Below, in pieces: positions 46,526 to 57,844 of a stretch of 64,000 nucleotides of DNA (within the stretch, counting starts at the first letter, position 1; each line of letters begins with the position of its first letter). This DNA comes from Euonymus europaeus (taxonomy: Eukaryota > Streptophyta > Magnoliopsida > Celastrales > Celastraceae). The notes below the pieces were generated by a model, which was given only the letters and a program-made list of their open reading frames with translations, did not search any database and was not told where the DNA came from. The translations under genes and the position numbers were made by a program. Location of the stretch: contig OY756961.1 in NCBI GenBank assembly GCA_963580455.1, positions 9,343,001-9,407,000 of the forward strand, written 5' to 3'.

Positions 46526-48280
46526 ATGGATAGTCATCACTTTAGTGGTCATGGTCGTGCACCATCCGGTCGAGTTAGAGGTCGTATTACTCAATCTAGT
46601 GGTCGTGTTCCTCAGCTTAGTGGTCGTGTTCCTCACCCTAGTGGCCGTGGAGTACAATCTAGTGCTCGCGGGGGAAGTTCTAGTACCCAATCCCCATCAT
46701 CTGTCAACTCTAGATTACTGAACTATAATTTGGAGGATAATATATTCACCTCACAACAATCTCCCAATTTACCAATGCAAGAGCCTAACCATCCTATTGC
46801 CCCACCCACTAGTCCATCAATTCCAAACACACAACCTGAGTCTGCTCCACAACATGCAAGTAGCTCATCATCAGATACTCGGATTTTGATACGAGCACAT
46901 CTTGGTGCGGGGTAAGTACACTTTCCCTTTCTTTTTTTAATGTTCTTTAATTACAAATTAAAATATATTTCCATTTCCAGCAAAATGTTGTTTTTTTAAT
47001 CTTGCTTTAAACTTTCTTTAAAATTATCTTTCCATTTCCAACAAAATGCTTTAATTTTTCTTTAATTATTGTACATCTTGCTCTCTTTTTTTTAATCTTC
47101 TTTAGTTACAGGCCAGGTAAGTACACTTTTCATTTCTTTCCATTTCTTTAAGCACTACTTTTTTTTTTAATTTTCTAGATTATAACCAAGTAATGTACAT
47201 AGGAGGATATCCACGATAATTAAGAGCAAGTTCGAGAAACCCTTTGCTGATTGGACAACTATGGATGAGGCTCAGAGAAGTTATTATTTTCAAGAGTTCA
47301 AGGTAACTTTCAATAATTTACTGGAATTGTATAATTGTTTGTGTATTTATGGCGCTGATTTAGGAAGTGTTGGGCTATTAAAACTTTGTAGAAGTTGTAT
47401 AAGTGGGAAGTTGCTGATGATTATGTGATTATAAAAGAATGGAATTCGAAGAGTGCTACTTTGATGCGAGGCATAATGCACAGGGTATGTAGTGGTGAGG
47501 ATAAAGGAAAATGGATACCTAAAAATGTGAGGGATGAGCTTGATAAATATTGGGAGACCGAGAAATACAAGATAAGAAGAGAAAAGAAGATGATTCGATC
47601 ATCATCGATGGGAGGTAGTATTCATATTGGGGGCTCTATTCCCACCACAGAAATTGGTAAGAGAACGGTAAAATCTTACAACTTAAAAAGTTTGATTTTT
47701 TAATTGTTTACGTGAATTTAATTGAAACTAACTTGGCTTTTCAGTTAACTTTGTAGGAAGAAAAAGAGGGGCGATCACTCGACAATTTAGAGCTATTTCT
47801 ACTCACTCATCAGCGGAAGGGCACAGGAGAATTTGTTGATTCTCGCTCAGCTGAAATAGCTGTAAGTACCATATTTACTTATTATAATTATTAAATTATT
47901 TTTAGTATAATTATAATGATTTAATTATTTTTACTTTTGAAATAGGCAAAATTTTATGAACTTAAAGAAATCGCATCCAGTCAATCATCGACGCCAGACA
48001 ACAAATTTTTTTTTTTGAGGCAGTAGGCGGGATGAGTAAAAAGGGTCTTGTGTATGGACTTGGCTATGAAAGACGTCGTATACATTGTCCATCTGCAGCT
48101 AGCGCGCACTATGGATTTCGAAATGAGCAAGAGTTACAGCAGGAAATAGAGGTGTGGCTCGGATGAACTCCGAGTTAATTGATAAGGTAGCCCATCTGCA
48201 GGAGAATCGAGAAATGCAACAACAACGAACACAGGAGCAAATGTTTCGGATGCAGGAGCGGATGTAAGCGCAGTTCCAGC
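46526..48280 (+). pseudogene. Second CACTA gene, Transposase_24 / TNPA-like
   Basis: Exon 46526-46915 encodes a basic Ser/Gly/Arg-rich start (SGRVRGRITQSSGRVP) and a Pro/Ser-rich stretch, ending at GGG|GTAAGT. Later exons contain FEKPFADWTTMDEAQRSYYF (about 47230-47300) and the segment 47395-47670 with WEVADDYVIIKEWN and DELDKYW. Further on are LELFLLTHHQRKGTGEFVDS (about 47785-47840), FYELKEIASSQSS (47950) and EAVGGMSKKGLVYGLGYERR (48020-48075), then Gln-rich sequence. EAVGG.KKG.VYGLG is characteristic of the plant Ptta/En-Spm Transposase_24 family. These proteins bind subterminal repeats of CACTA elements. Broken frames and a missing splice pattern suggest it no longer works. Confidence 0.75.
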
Positions 48281-48958
48281 ACTAGATGCAGTTATTTTTG
48301 CACCAGCAGATGCAAAAGATACAGCAAATGCAGCAACAGTAGCATATGCAGTAGATCTTCCCTCCATCAGTTGCACCGCCGCTAGCCTTTGTTGATAATC
48401 CCAACAACAATGAATTGACAGTTCTGATGAGTATTCCGATAATGAGTAGACTGTTTTAATACATTGAGTATTGTTTTAATACTTTGAATAGAGGCATTTT
48501 ATTATTTTATTATCAAATACTTTGAATACTTTTAATTTTGAGATAACTATTTTTAATGCATCTAATTTATGTTCTCAGCAAGTAAATGTTCACATATAAA
48601 ATTTTATCCAAACAATTAAAATGTAATTTCAATATTTAAAATTTAAATATTAATTCAGCATAAAAAAACAAGTAAACTCAATAGAGAATTGAAATTCTGC
48701 ATTTTTCAATATTTTAAATTTTTTGCGACGGAAAATCCGACATAAACTTCAAAATTTAAAAAAGACGAAATGCAATTAGCGACGGAAATTCCGTCGCTAA
48801 ATCCGTCACTAATTTATTCCGTCGCAAAAATACCATCACAATGTTCGCAAACAATTCCGTTGCGAAATATCCGTCGCGAATATTACCAACGGCTGTTTTA
48901 GATACAGAATATTCATCCGCGTCTAAATTAGTCGCATAAGCACGATTTTGTTGTAGTG

Positions 48959-49903
48959 ACCCAAGACTCATATCAAATGTTATATTGAAAATATCAAAGT
49001 TGGCACTCAGCCGCCGGTCATGATGGTGATCACCCTGGTTCGTCGGCAATCCGGGTTTAAAAACATTGGTGTGCACAAGATTGAGGTCAAAAGTGAACAT
49101 TACTTCTTAGTTGTATATATGATTTTCCTATATTTATAATTATGAAACTCTATCCAATTGACTATTGAACGTAATTGCATGAGCTGTGATTTAGCTGAGC
49201 TTTCGTATGTATATCATCACAATGTTATGTGAGTGGAATGAATTGATTTGTGTTATTGATGGTATTGTGGATTGTGGTGTGATGTGGTGTAACGAGTTCA
49301 CGAGTTTTGTGAGAATTGTCCACCCGTCTCAAGGGTTAAGCTGAGTACATTGTCTACCCGACTCAAGGGTTAAGCTGAGTAGATTGTTCACCAGCCTTAG
49401 GGGTTAAGCTAAGTACATTGTTCTACGTTGTCTAAAAGCAGTATTGATGTATTGGGTATTGGTTACGGGAATTGTTGCAATGCCTCGTGAAGTGTTGTTA
49501 TTTTTTGTTTCATGTTTTACAATATTTATTAGAGTTTGGTTTGACTACTTAGGAGTTTAGCTCATGTTTGTTTAATTTTTTCCTTTCGGATAATGATGCT
49601 TCAACATTAGGGTGCGTGAGATGGGAGATTGAAGTTGAATTAATGTTTAATAAAGTTGAGAACTTAATTTTTTTTTAATTATTTCGCGAACTTGATGTTT
49701 TCGAATAAAATTGTCAACTAGGTATATTGTAGATGTTAAGCTTTAATTTAATTAATTAAGTTTGATCTTAGATTAAAATATGAAAGTGTTATAATAATTG
49801 TTTAGAAATTTGGGTTAAAAAGATTTTAGCCTGGCATGCGATTAGTCCATCCATGGATCCGCGGCATTGTCATGTCTTCAGCCTTCGGATTGAGGGCGTG
49901 ACA
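48959..49903. other. Gypsy LTR-like remnant with three 34-bp repeats
   Basis: Ends in GGGCGTGACA at 49903, a common end of plant gypsy LTRs, and TGACCCAAGACTC at 48957 resembles a start, overlapping the CACTA terminus by 2 bp. No 5-bp duplication was found. Three exact-length 34-bp units (49316-49349, 49350-49383, 49384-49417) carry GGGTTAAGCT. No coding sequence. Confidence 0.45.
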
Positions 49904-50018
49904 ATTTTGGATTACTCTGGGATAAATGTTATATTCTATGAATTGCTTCTCGACTCAAATTATTGCTTGTAAATGTTACAGTAATTCCTGCTTGGATACT
50001 TTAGCAATACTGAGCTGT

Positions 50019-50135
50019 TTCCACGCATATGCAAAAGGGGACACAGTAACGGGTGATGTAAAGAAGCGACTTGCTGAGGTTTTGACAGGTTTAGTGGAAA
50101 GACATCTTAGGGCAAGAGCTGCGGTGACAGAAGAG
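50019..50135 (+). pseudogene. Exon fragment of cytosolic tryptophanyl-tRNA synthetase, C-terminal region
   Basis: The translation HAYAKGDTVTGDVKKRLAEV followed by LVERHLRARAAVTEE matches, in order and spacing, the C-terminal part of eukaryotic TrpRS (human: SGAMLTGELKKALIEVL...EVTDE), which lies just before the end of the protein. A donor-like GAG|GTAATC follows at 50136. About 38 residues only. The fragment is absent from the equivalent place in duplication copy 1. Identification is by motif recall and no search was run. Confidence 0.7.
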
Positions 50136-50861
50136 GTAATCTTCTTTCTTACCTTTGTTGGAGAAGCTCATAATGACTGCAGTTATTCCAGGATTCTTAA
50201 AAGCATAATCATTGTTGATCATAAGCACGAGATTTCGAATGTTTTAGACTAAGAAAGGTAATTAATGATATAAAGGAACAAATTTCGAACACAAAAACTA
50301 AACACACAAATTGTACAGAAAACCCAAATTGTGGCAAAAATTCCTAGTCATTAATCCCCAATTGTTGACGGCAAATCGGACAGGAGTTGTTATTTTTCAA
50401 CCAACGAAGTAAGCAAGAATGATGAAACAAATGATCGCAAGGCATTCGAGTCACTTTTCTTCCCGACGACAATTCATCCAAACCAACCACACAATCGCCA
50501 TCACCCTGGAACCCATCCTCCCTCTTCAGCTTCATTACTGCTTTCTCCGATACACCTCTGCACCCTACACTCTCCACCACTACCTCTCCACGGTAAATGA
50601 TATCCCACGTAACAACATCAACGTCAGCAAAAAGAAAAAGCCCACCAAAACCAGAATATGAGCTAGGCGGAGGTCCAGTCATCAATAACTGAGTAGCGAC
50701 GGAAGCAACGTGTAGAGCCAATAAATTTAGGACCTCTTGGGTATGAAGAATGTTGTTGTTGCAGGCTGGAGTGTCAACGATGTATTGTTTGATGAGACGG
50801 GGAGAGGTTAGGGCGTTGGTAGGAAGGCCCACCAGAAAAGAAGCTCGAGCAACTTGTTGTG

Positions 50862-51957
50862 TGTATTTGGAAGTGTGGCCCGCGTCCAGTGCATCTAGTT
50901 GCTTAAGGACGTGCCACGGTCCAGACTGTTTGGAAGTGTGGCCCGCGTCCAATGCGTTGAAGTCCACTGCGTGGATAGAAAAACGCCGTTTAAAGTTTTT
51001 TTTTCTCCTTGGCACTTCACTTCCTCATTTCGCGGTCTAGGAGTAGAGTTTCATCAAAACCACAACGGGAGTCGCTTAATCTACTATTTGGATTCTTCGT
51101 CGAGTTTCTAATTCCCTCGAGTATTTCTCTCCGTCTCCGTCATTAAAACTAAACAGCATACCGTTGATGTTTGTTCAAACTTCTCCTTCGGGAGATGTGC
51201 CAGTTCTTCCCAAGCTGGTGCGGAGAGCAGCGAAAGCGAAAGCGACTCGGAAGATAAATTCTTTGAACTTGGAGACTTATGGTGGGTTGGTGGTAGGAAG
51301 AGTGAGGTAGTGGTGCATTTTCTTACCTGTTAAACGGATTTTATAGATTTGTCTATCTGTTTGTTCTGGGTTGTTTGCCCATCTGTTATTGATGAACTTC
51401 CTTTCAAAAATCTTTTATTGAATTACTGCTTTATTTTGCACCTGGAGTCTTGGACCATCTTCTTATGGGTACAAGATAGAATTATGGTTTTGAACTTTTG
51501 ATGCAGGTCAAATTCTATCATTTGTTGTATGTATTTTTTAAATGTATTTGTGATGAATGGATTAAATATATTTATAATTGTGTTACTTTTATTAATTTTC
51601 AGGTACTTATTAAAATATGTAATGAATTAAAGTTAATGTAGTTGATATTTAAGTTAAGATTGCAAATTACAAAAAAAAAAATGGATTAAATATATTTATA
51701 ATTGTGTTACTTTTATTAATTTTCAGGTACTTATTAAAATATGTAATGAATTAAAGTTAATGTAGTTGATATTTAAGTTAAGATTGCAAATTACAAAAAA
51801 AAAAACTAAACAGTATTAAAACTCAACTCGCCGCAGTTTTAAAATTGAGGTGTCAAACGCCTAACTGCGTTCGAACTCACCTCACAGCACCACAATTTCC
51901 ACAATTTTATATCTCACAGCATCACACAGCACCTTACAGCACTACCGAACAGGCACA
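50862..51957. mobile_element. 1,096-bp insertion in the RING duplicate, duplication TTGTG
   Basis: Starts TGTATTTGG and ends GGCACA, flanked by TTGTG at 50857-50861 and 51958-51962; copy 1 (near 22136) shows the site without it. TTTGGAAGTGTGGCCCGCGT occurs twice 64 bp apart near the left end. Inside is a short frame beginning MFVQTSPSGDVPVLPKLVRR (from about 51169) ending at a stop after about 47 residues, possibly a captured leader exon; not recognised. Near the right end CTCACAGCA / CTTACAGCA repeats resemble hAT subterminal sequence. TG...CA ends with a 5-bp duplication would fit an LTR, so the class is open. Confidence 0.65.
51557..51804 (+). repeat. 124-bp tandem duplication, apparently identical
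   Basis: ATGGATTAAATATATTTATA through GATTGCAAATTACAAAAAAA occurs twice in succession (51557-51680, 51681-51804) with no difference I can see. It lies inside the insertion at 50862-51957. Confidence 0.9.
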
Positions 51958-52259
51958 TTGTGTTTGCCCCATCATTATGGTTTCTTCTCCCACGGAGTGG
52001 TAGAGAATCTTGGATATTTGCTGAAATTGGATTTGCAAGAATCCTCCGCCCATGCACGTCAATCGATTCTCTTCGACACTTACATTAACCACAGGAGAAG
52101 GCGAAGACATCATCATCAAAATTATAGTTGCAAGAAAGGAAGTATGAATTGTTGATGTGCTATGTGTGTCGGAGCATGCCTTCATATATAAGGGATTGAG
52201 TCCCAATCCATGTAGGAGAAGAACAACGAGAGGGGCATCTTTTTTGACCGTTTATTTAT

Positions 52260-53820
52260 TTTGCTTTTAAGCTTCAAATTTAATTGACAGAGTTTTGAAT
52301 TCTGTTTGATTATTCGATACCCAAAAAAAAAAAAGGAATTGTTAACCAAGGGCACAATTTATTTAAAGGGATAAAATGTCTCTATGCAATTAATCTCATT
52401 CTCCGTAAAGGAGAAGGAGAGTGACTGAGATAGGTAAAATAGTAAATTCAAACACCCAAATGCCCATATATTTAAAACAGAATTAATCCCCTATATATAT
52501 TATTCCTTAAAGGTAACGCCAAATAAGTCAAGTTTTTGTAGCCCAACATAAAATTAAGTTTACATGTTATGTTTTTTTAAGCAAATAACATGAAAATTAA
52601 AATTTTAAAAAATAAAATATTTCATTTGAAAAACTGACAACACGTTTTTTTGTTTTTTTTTCTTAAAATAAATTTTAAAATACTTCATCTCTTAAAAACG
52701 TATTCATAATCAGCACGTAAATATCTATCCAACAAGATCCGTCATCAATAGGTTTTATTCAGTCGTTCTTAATTACATTGTTTTTAATTACATTATTTTT
52801 TTTGTACTAATATGTTGGTTACAGGTTCCGGTGTTTATTTATGGGTATCGATATTGGCTCATATATCGGATTTTCATTATGTAATCTAAACAATAAGTGT
52901 TAAACCCTAAGTGAAACGAATTTACTAAACTCTAACGGATTCGTGTATCGGATTTTCATGTTGTACCTAAACAATAAGTGTTATAAACCCAAAGGAGAAT
53001 ATATTCGCTAAACTCTAAATGACTCGTGTATCAGATTTTCATGTTGTAAGCTATAACGCTCAGATTCACTAAACCTCAATGAAATCTCTAAAAAATTCTA
53101 AATGTCCCAAGTGCTAAACCCTATGGTTTTAACTACTATACCCTAACGAGTTCTGGAACCCAACATAATTTCAATAAAAATGCAAAAAACAACGAATATA
53201 TATTATACTATCATAGAGTAATAAAATTTCAGCTCGAATAGACAGTTTACAAATCATATATATGAGTTACATTTTTTTTCAAAACAATGTAACTGAAAAA
53301 ACGCAATAAAAACTATTGCCAATGAGTCTTATTAGAAAAAAAATTATGCGCTGAGTTCGAAATCTAACATGTATTTTGAGAGATAAAATACTTTAAAGTT
53401 TTATTTATGAAAAAATTAATATTATTGACTGATTTTTGAAAAAGTCCAACATGACCCACCTAAGCACCCACATGAAATGTCATGTAGATGTGGATTGAGT
53501 TGATTTATATAACATTTTTGTTCCTTAAAAGAAGCTCTATTCAAATGACGTGTATTTTTTTTAATTGTTTAATTTTTTGATGGGTGCTTTTTGAATGACG
53601 TCCCTATTCAAATGACGTGTATTCTATTAATGAGGATTAGTCTTTCGGGATCATTGCATTTATATTTTGTACTAAATTGAAAAATTATTTTAACATAATT
53701 TTATATAATTCATTTTTATTTGTCATTTTTTGACATTTTAATAGAATGTTTAATATTTATAAGTATTTTCCACGCAAAAATTAGAATATGTTTAATAAAT
53801 TAAGAAAAATTAGAATATGA
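52260..53820. other. AT-rich region with CTAAAC-type repeats and inverted-like flanks
   Basis: No gene. Positions 52850-53160 contain three units of about 60-80 bp with TCGGATTTTCAT, AACAATAAGTGTTA and ACTAAACTCTAA. 52640-52780 and the reverse complement of 53270-53400 share ATCTCTYAAAA and RTCATCAATAG-like sequence. The segment may therefore be a non-autonomous element with long imperfect inverted ends, related to 23300-24310. Ends were not defined. Confidence 0.35.
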
Positions 53821-54230
53821 ATTTTCCACGCAATTAGATCAAATATTCCATCGCAAATTAATAATTAAATAATTCATAATAATTATTTTGCGATGGAATA
53901 TTTTAAGAAATTCCATTGAAAGTTTTAAAAAAACATTCAAAATAATTATTTTACAACAAAAATAATTAAATATTTAGCGACAAGCTATTCGTCGCTAAAG
54001 TGGCAGAAACTAGCGACGAAATATGCATTTTGTCACTAATTTGATTTTTTTTTCCAGGGTTTTGTTCATATTTCGAGCCAATTTAGGGACGGAATTTTCC
54101 GTTGCTAATAAGCCATAAATTTGTGACACAAGTTTTTCAATGTCAACGGAAATTTTTTTATGTTTGTAAATTCGTGATGGAATCTCTGTCGCAAACTACA
54201 TTATGTCGCCAAATTCTATTGTATATTCCC
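53820..54230. repeat. CACTA-type subterminal debris
   Basis: Several GCGACGAAA / TCGTCGCTAAA / GACGGAATTTTCCGTTGC motifs as in the two CACTA elements. A palindrome AATATTCCATCGCAAA...TTTGCGATGGAATATT spans about 53843-53902. No intact CACTA terminus was found at either side (TTCTATTGTAT near 54214 is the nearest). Confidence 0.5.
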
Positions 54231-54239
54231 GAACCTCAG

Positions 54240-54493
54240 GATGACTTGGCCTCTTCCTGGAGCCCGAGATGACTTGGGCTTGATCCAGGAGATCGGGATG
54301 ACCCACTCCCGATCCCTGACCTTGGGATGACTCAGGTCTCATCCTGAACTCGGAATGACTCGAGCTAGATCCCGATCCCGGGATGACTCAAACCTTTCCC
54401 GGACCTCATGATGAACTTGGCCCAATCCCGACCTTGAGATGACCTAAGCCCGTTATCGAACCCTAAAAGACTCGGGTCCGATCCTAGACCTCG
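54240..54493 (+). repeat. GC-rich minisatellite, 9 units of 28-29 bp
   Basis: Units start with GATGACT (or close) at 54240, 54268, 54297, 54326, 54354, 54382, 54410, 54438 and about 54466, giving a steady 27-29 bp period. The rest of each unit is a diverged GGGCTYGATCCCGACCTCGG-like sequence. It is markedly more GC-rich than its surroundings. The period is not a multiple of 3, so it is not a protein repeat. Confidence 0.85.
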
Positions 54494-54499
54494 TACTAA

Positions 54500-55702
54500 G
54501 AATTGGAATAAATTTTCATTTTGTAAATCCAACATTTTAATAGGATTACGGTAATTAGATTACAATTACTATCGTAATACATTGAACCAAATGCCCCTTA
54601 CATGGGCACTTACTGTCATGTAGAGTAATATGGCACCCAATGCAATGTAATAATATGTCACTGTGACCCTCGTAATAGTACAATTGGAACATGTGCCATT
54701 TCATAACAATGTAATTAGACAAAAAAAATATAAAGGATGATGAGAGAGAAGCTGAAAACTAAAGTGTAGAAGGAAAAGTATGCGGAGTGAAAAATCAAAG
54801 TGAAGAAGGAAAATATAAAGTAGAGAGAAGCAGAGGAAATTTCAATGAAAATGTGAAGAAAGATGAGAGAGACGTGGTAATAGGATTATGATGTGTGATT
54901 CATTTTTGACAATTAATTGATAACTCTATGATTTATATAATTATTCAGGTCATTTTTGCTATACATGAGTGAGTTCAGGAGTGTTTTTCATGCTTGTTAT
55001 GCTTAAATTGAGGTTTAGTAGGTCATATTTTATTTCAGTGAATATTTTAACCATCTCATGCTTTAAGTAATTAGTTTGAGTCATTTATAACTTGTGTGTA
55101 TGGTCATTTCAGTTTAATAAGCCTTCATGAAAATTTTGAAAGAATGAATTTTTTCTTATTATACAAAAAACGAGTTTTTGAGTTTTGCACATCCACTTTG
55201 CATTTTAATGTGTGGTTTGAGGTTTCAATGTTTAAACATGAATGAATATACCACTCATGAGTTGTTTGAATGATTTAAACATATTTTGGACGAAGTGAGA
55301 CTAATTCGGGGACAAAAAGTGAAAGATGGGATTGCTGTCAAATAATATATACTGATATGTTGATATGGGTTTTGACGTGCTAACATTCGAACGGCCACTA
55401 CGGCTTCTATAAAATTTGGATCTCAGTGATTCTTGAGGGATTGAAAATAAGACATCTCAAAGTTTCTCGTTGATATCAGTTTTGTTTTCGACGACATATA
55501 AAGAAGTTGTGAGCGTCCAAAGTCAGTTGCAGCAGAGTTTATGTGCAATTCTGAGTATCCTTCACTGTTGTCCCCATAAATTTTGATCTATCACCCAGAA
55601 AAACATGATTTATAATTCGTTAGAAAGCTAAAAGAAAGGATTACAACTATTATCATTTATGATTTCTCAAATTATGGCGTTAGGATAGTATAAAATGGTG
55701 AT
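54500..55702. other. AT-rich sequence, no gene seen
   Basis: 54540-54720 has repeated GTAATA / TGTAAT motifs, 54720-54880 is purine-rich. 54900-55702 resembles non-coding gypsy 3' sequence but gives no domain. Confidence 0.4.
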
Positions 55703-55707
55703 CTTTG

Positions 55708-57839
55708 TGTTGGACCTATGGTCCTACATATTTGTTTTGATGATATTAAAATCTTTGTTGATGATATTGAAAAATATAAGCACCATGTGACTTATGAGAA
55801 ATGAATTTAAATTCTGTATATGTGTACCTTTGTGGTCATGGTCAACCAAATGAACTCCGATTGACATGAAATTTGGAATGCACCTTAGTTTCATCATTAT
55901 GAACATATTTGAATAGGAATGGTTCAAGAGAAAATCTCATCTAAGTTGGGTTTACTAAATGTGCCCTATTTGTGTAGTCAATTTGGTTAAATCATAATTT
56001 TTTCATTTGTGAACCAATTGATGTGAAATTTGGTATGTGAATTATATTTATCTTGATATATGATCTGAATTATTATCAACCAAATTTTGACCACCACATA
56101 TAGGGGGTTGCACAGTGACAGTAGGTTTATACTTGGAATTTATCGGTTTTAACTATTTGTGACTTACTTGATTCATTGAATGATCAAACCTTAGCCAAAT
56201 ATTATGAAACTTTATACACACATTCTAACATGCCTAATATGATTTATCATGCATGAATTAGAAATTTCTGGGCTGGTTTGTATTTTGGTTAACCTATGTG
56301 CTTTATATGAAGCTCTTTGAGCTTACATACATTTGGGGAGTTCTTTCTCCTATTTCTTTGTAGTTTAATCATCATGATGATGTTATATCTCTCAATACTC
56401 AGTTTGGACATTAAATTTAAGTCCGAAATTTAATCATGAGCATTGGAGCTCTAGGATGCCAAGAAGAGCATATGTTCATCAACTCTCTACTAAGGAATTT
56501 TTATGAGATGATTGAAAATTGTTTTGGGCATGTATATGTGAAGCTTATGGGCTGAAATTTTCTTTGAATTCTTGCTGGAGCTTTTGGTGTAAATGAGAGG
56601 GAAAAGTCTTGAAATTGATATATGTGCCACCTTTGAAAAAATTGGAAGTGTTGGAAGAAGAGAATCTTGATTAACATCATTGAATTCAAGAACAATGATA
56701 GCCTTTGTCATGTCTCCAACGGATGGAAAATGAAGAGTCAAGATTGAAGCTTGATTTGCAATCTAAAGGCCATTATTAAAGCTATACTTGCGGTCCAGAT
56801 TGTTTGCTGTTTTGGAAGGCCAAGATTGATAGACAAAAGTTGATCCAACGGTGGAGATCTTGTAGAGACAATGAAATTAGGTTCTCTTTCTTGCAAGTTT
56901 TCTGTAGAGAGACAATTGTGAAATTTCTGGAGAAAAAGATTCTTGCGTCAATTTTCATCAAGCATTCAATCATCCAAGCTTCTTCAAAAGATTCAAGCCA
57001 CCATTTTATACTAATTTCGAGCTTCACCCAAGTCCCTACATCAAAGAGAATCACCATTTATTTGCTTAGTGCAAAGGTGAGGTCTTACCTTTTTAGGGCT
57101 CTAGTCTTGTTGAATCTACACTACACCTCTTGTTTTTCAAACTCTATCATTCCTGTGAGGTAGTGTTTTACTATTGATAGTTCCACACCAAATAGCTTAG
57201 TGTTAAGAGTGTGAGAATCTTGTGCTATCAACTATTGTAAAAGTCCTTAGAGAAGGCAAAGCTGTTGTTAAGTTTGGGGGTGTTCAAACAACCCTTGTGT
57301 AAGGAGTTTTGTGGAGCTCTTAAAATCAAAACATAGTGGAGTTGGAAAAGTCCTAGGTTTGTGAACCTAGGTAGTGGATGTAGGAGAAGGGTCTCCGAAC
57401 AACTCTAAATTGTTGTGTTGATTTTTTGGTTGCTTTGATTATTTGCTACTTGTTTAATTGCTTTCAAAATTGGATTTTGGTCTTGTAAGACTTTGCATTA
57501 AAACAATTTTTCTACCCTTGTGTGTTGGTCATTTGCTTGAGATTGCTAAATGCATTAGTGGAGGTTTCTTTAAACCATTAGGATAAGTATTTTGATTGTT
57601 CAACACTAAACTGTCCATGCACTGTTCACATACCTAGAGTTCGAATTTCAATCTGAATTTTTGATATATTGTTTATCAAGGTGTTGTGATATTGCATACC
57701 AAATTTCATTCCATTCCAAGTTGAATTGCTAGGTAAAATAAATTTTATCCAATTAGTGCGCATATTTTTACTCTTGATATTGTGTTTTAATTTTTGGGGA
57801 CATAATTCTCCCCCCTCTTATGTTAAGCACGATCCTTCA
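55708..57839 (+). mobile_element. Solo LTR, 2,132 bp, 5-bp target duplication CTTTG
   Basis: Begins TGTTGGACCTATGGTCCTAC and ends GATCCTTCA, flanked by CTTTG at 55703-55707 and 57840-57844. It is the same family as 1433-3821: identical first ten bases, the GGACC-TAT-GGTCC palindrome, an internal GAAGCTCTTTGAGCTTACA tract (56310), CTAGGTAGTGGATGTAGG (57367), and the C-run CTCCCCCCTCTTATG near the 3' end. Frames such as 56804-57163 have no recognisable domain. Confidence 0.85.
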
Positions 57840-57844
57840 CTTTG

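Larger units (their letters stand above)
39381..48958 (+). mobile_element. CACTA (En/Spm) transposon, 9.6 kb, coding but decayed
   Basis: The left end is CACAACAACAAAA (39381), one mismatch from the reverse complement of the right end TTTTGTTGTAGTG (to 48958). Both subterminal regions are rich in GCGACGGA / TCCGTCGC repeats (39400-39790, 48720-48940). Inside lie a Tnp2-type transposase gene and a second, Transposase_24-type gene in the same orientation, the usual two-gene CACTA plan. The 3 bp outside the ends (TTA and ACC) do not match, so either the left end is rearranged or one flank has changed. Confidence 0.85.
50344..52116 (-). pseudogene. RING-H2 gene duplicate, split by insertion and missing a zinc ligand
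   Basis: The C-terminal part (50344-50856) matches residues of the copy 1 protein from about VSIPTNALTSPRLIKQY to the end. The N-terminal part (about 51963-52116) contains GGGFLQIQFQQISKILYHSV. The two are separated by a 1,096-bp insertion at 50862-51957. In the RING finger the second zinc ligand is changed: CVVGLDEL instead of CVVCLDEL. The other ligands (CDHLFHHSC, CPIC) remain. An open frame that starts inside the insertion (51015) would give a chimeric N-terminus, but the ligand loss makes E3 activity unlikely. Confidence 0.85.
49904..52260. repeat. Segmental duplication copy 2 (RING locus)
   Basis: Partner of 21107-22600: shared left start TTTTGGATTACTCT, shared 3' flank (50160-50280), the gene body and the TATATAAG promoter near 52184-52191. 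It is longer than copy 1 because of a 1.1-kb insertion in the gene and a TrpRS fragment in the 3' flank. Confidence 0.8.

Noticed and set aside
46295..46690. Minus-strand Thr-rich frame
   Set aside because: Mirror of the Ser/Gly/Arg repeats of the plus-strand CACTA gene.
48957..49903. Complete gypsy solo LTR
   Set aside because: Plausible ends but no 5-bp duplication, and the proposed start overlaps the CACTA terminus; kept only as an LTR-like remnant.
54240..54493. Regular 28-bp repeats resembling a CRISPR array
   Set aside because: The units are contiguous and diverged, with no conserved repeat alternating with unique spacers, and the context is a plant genome.
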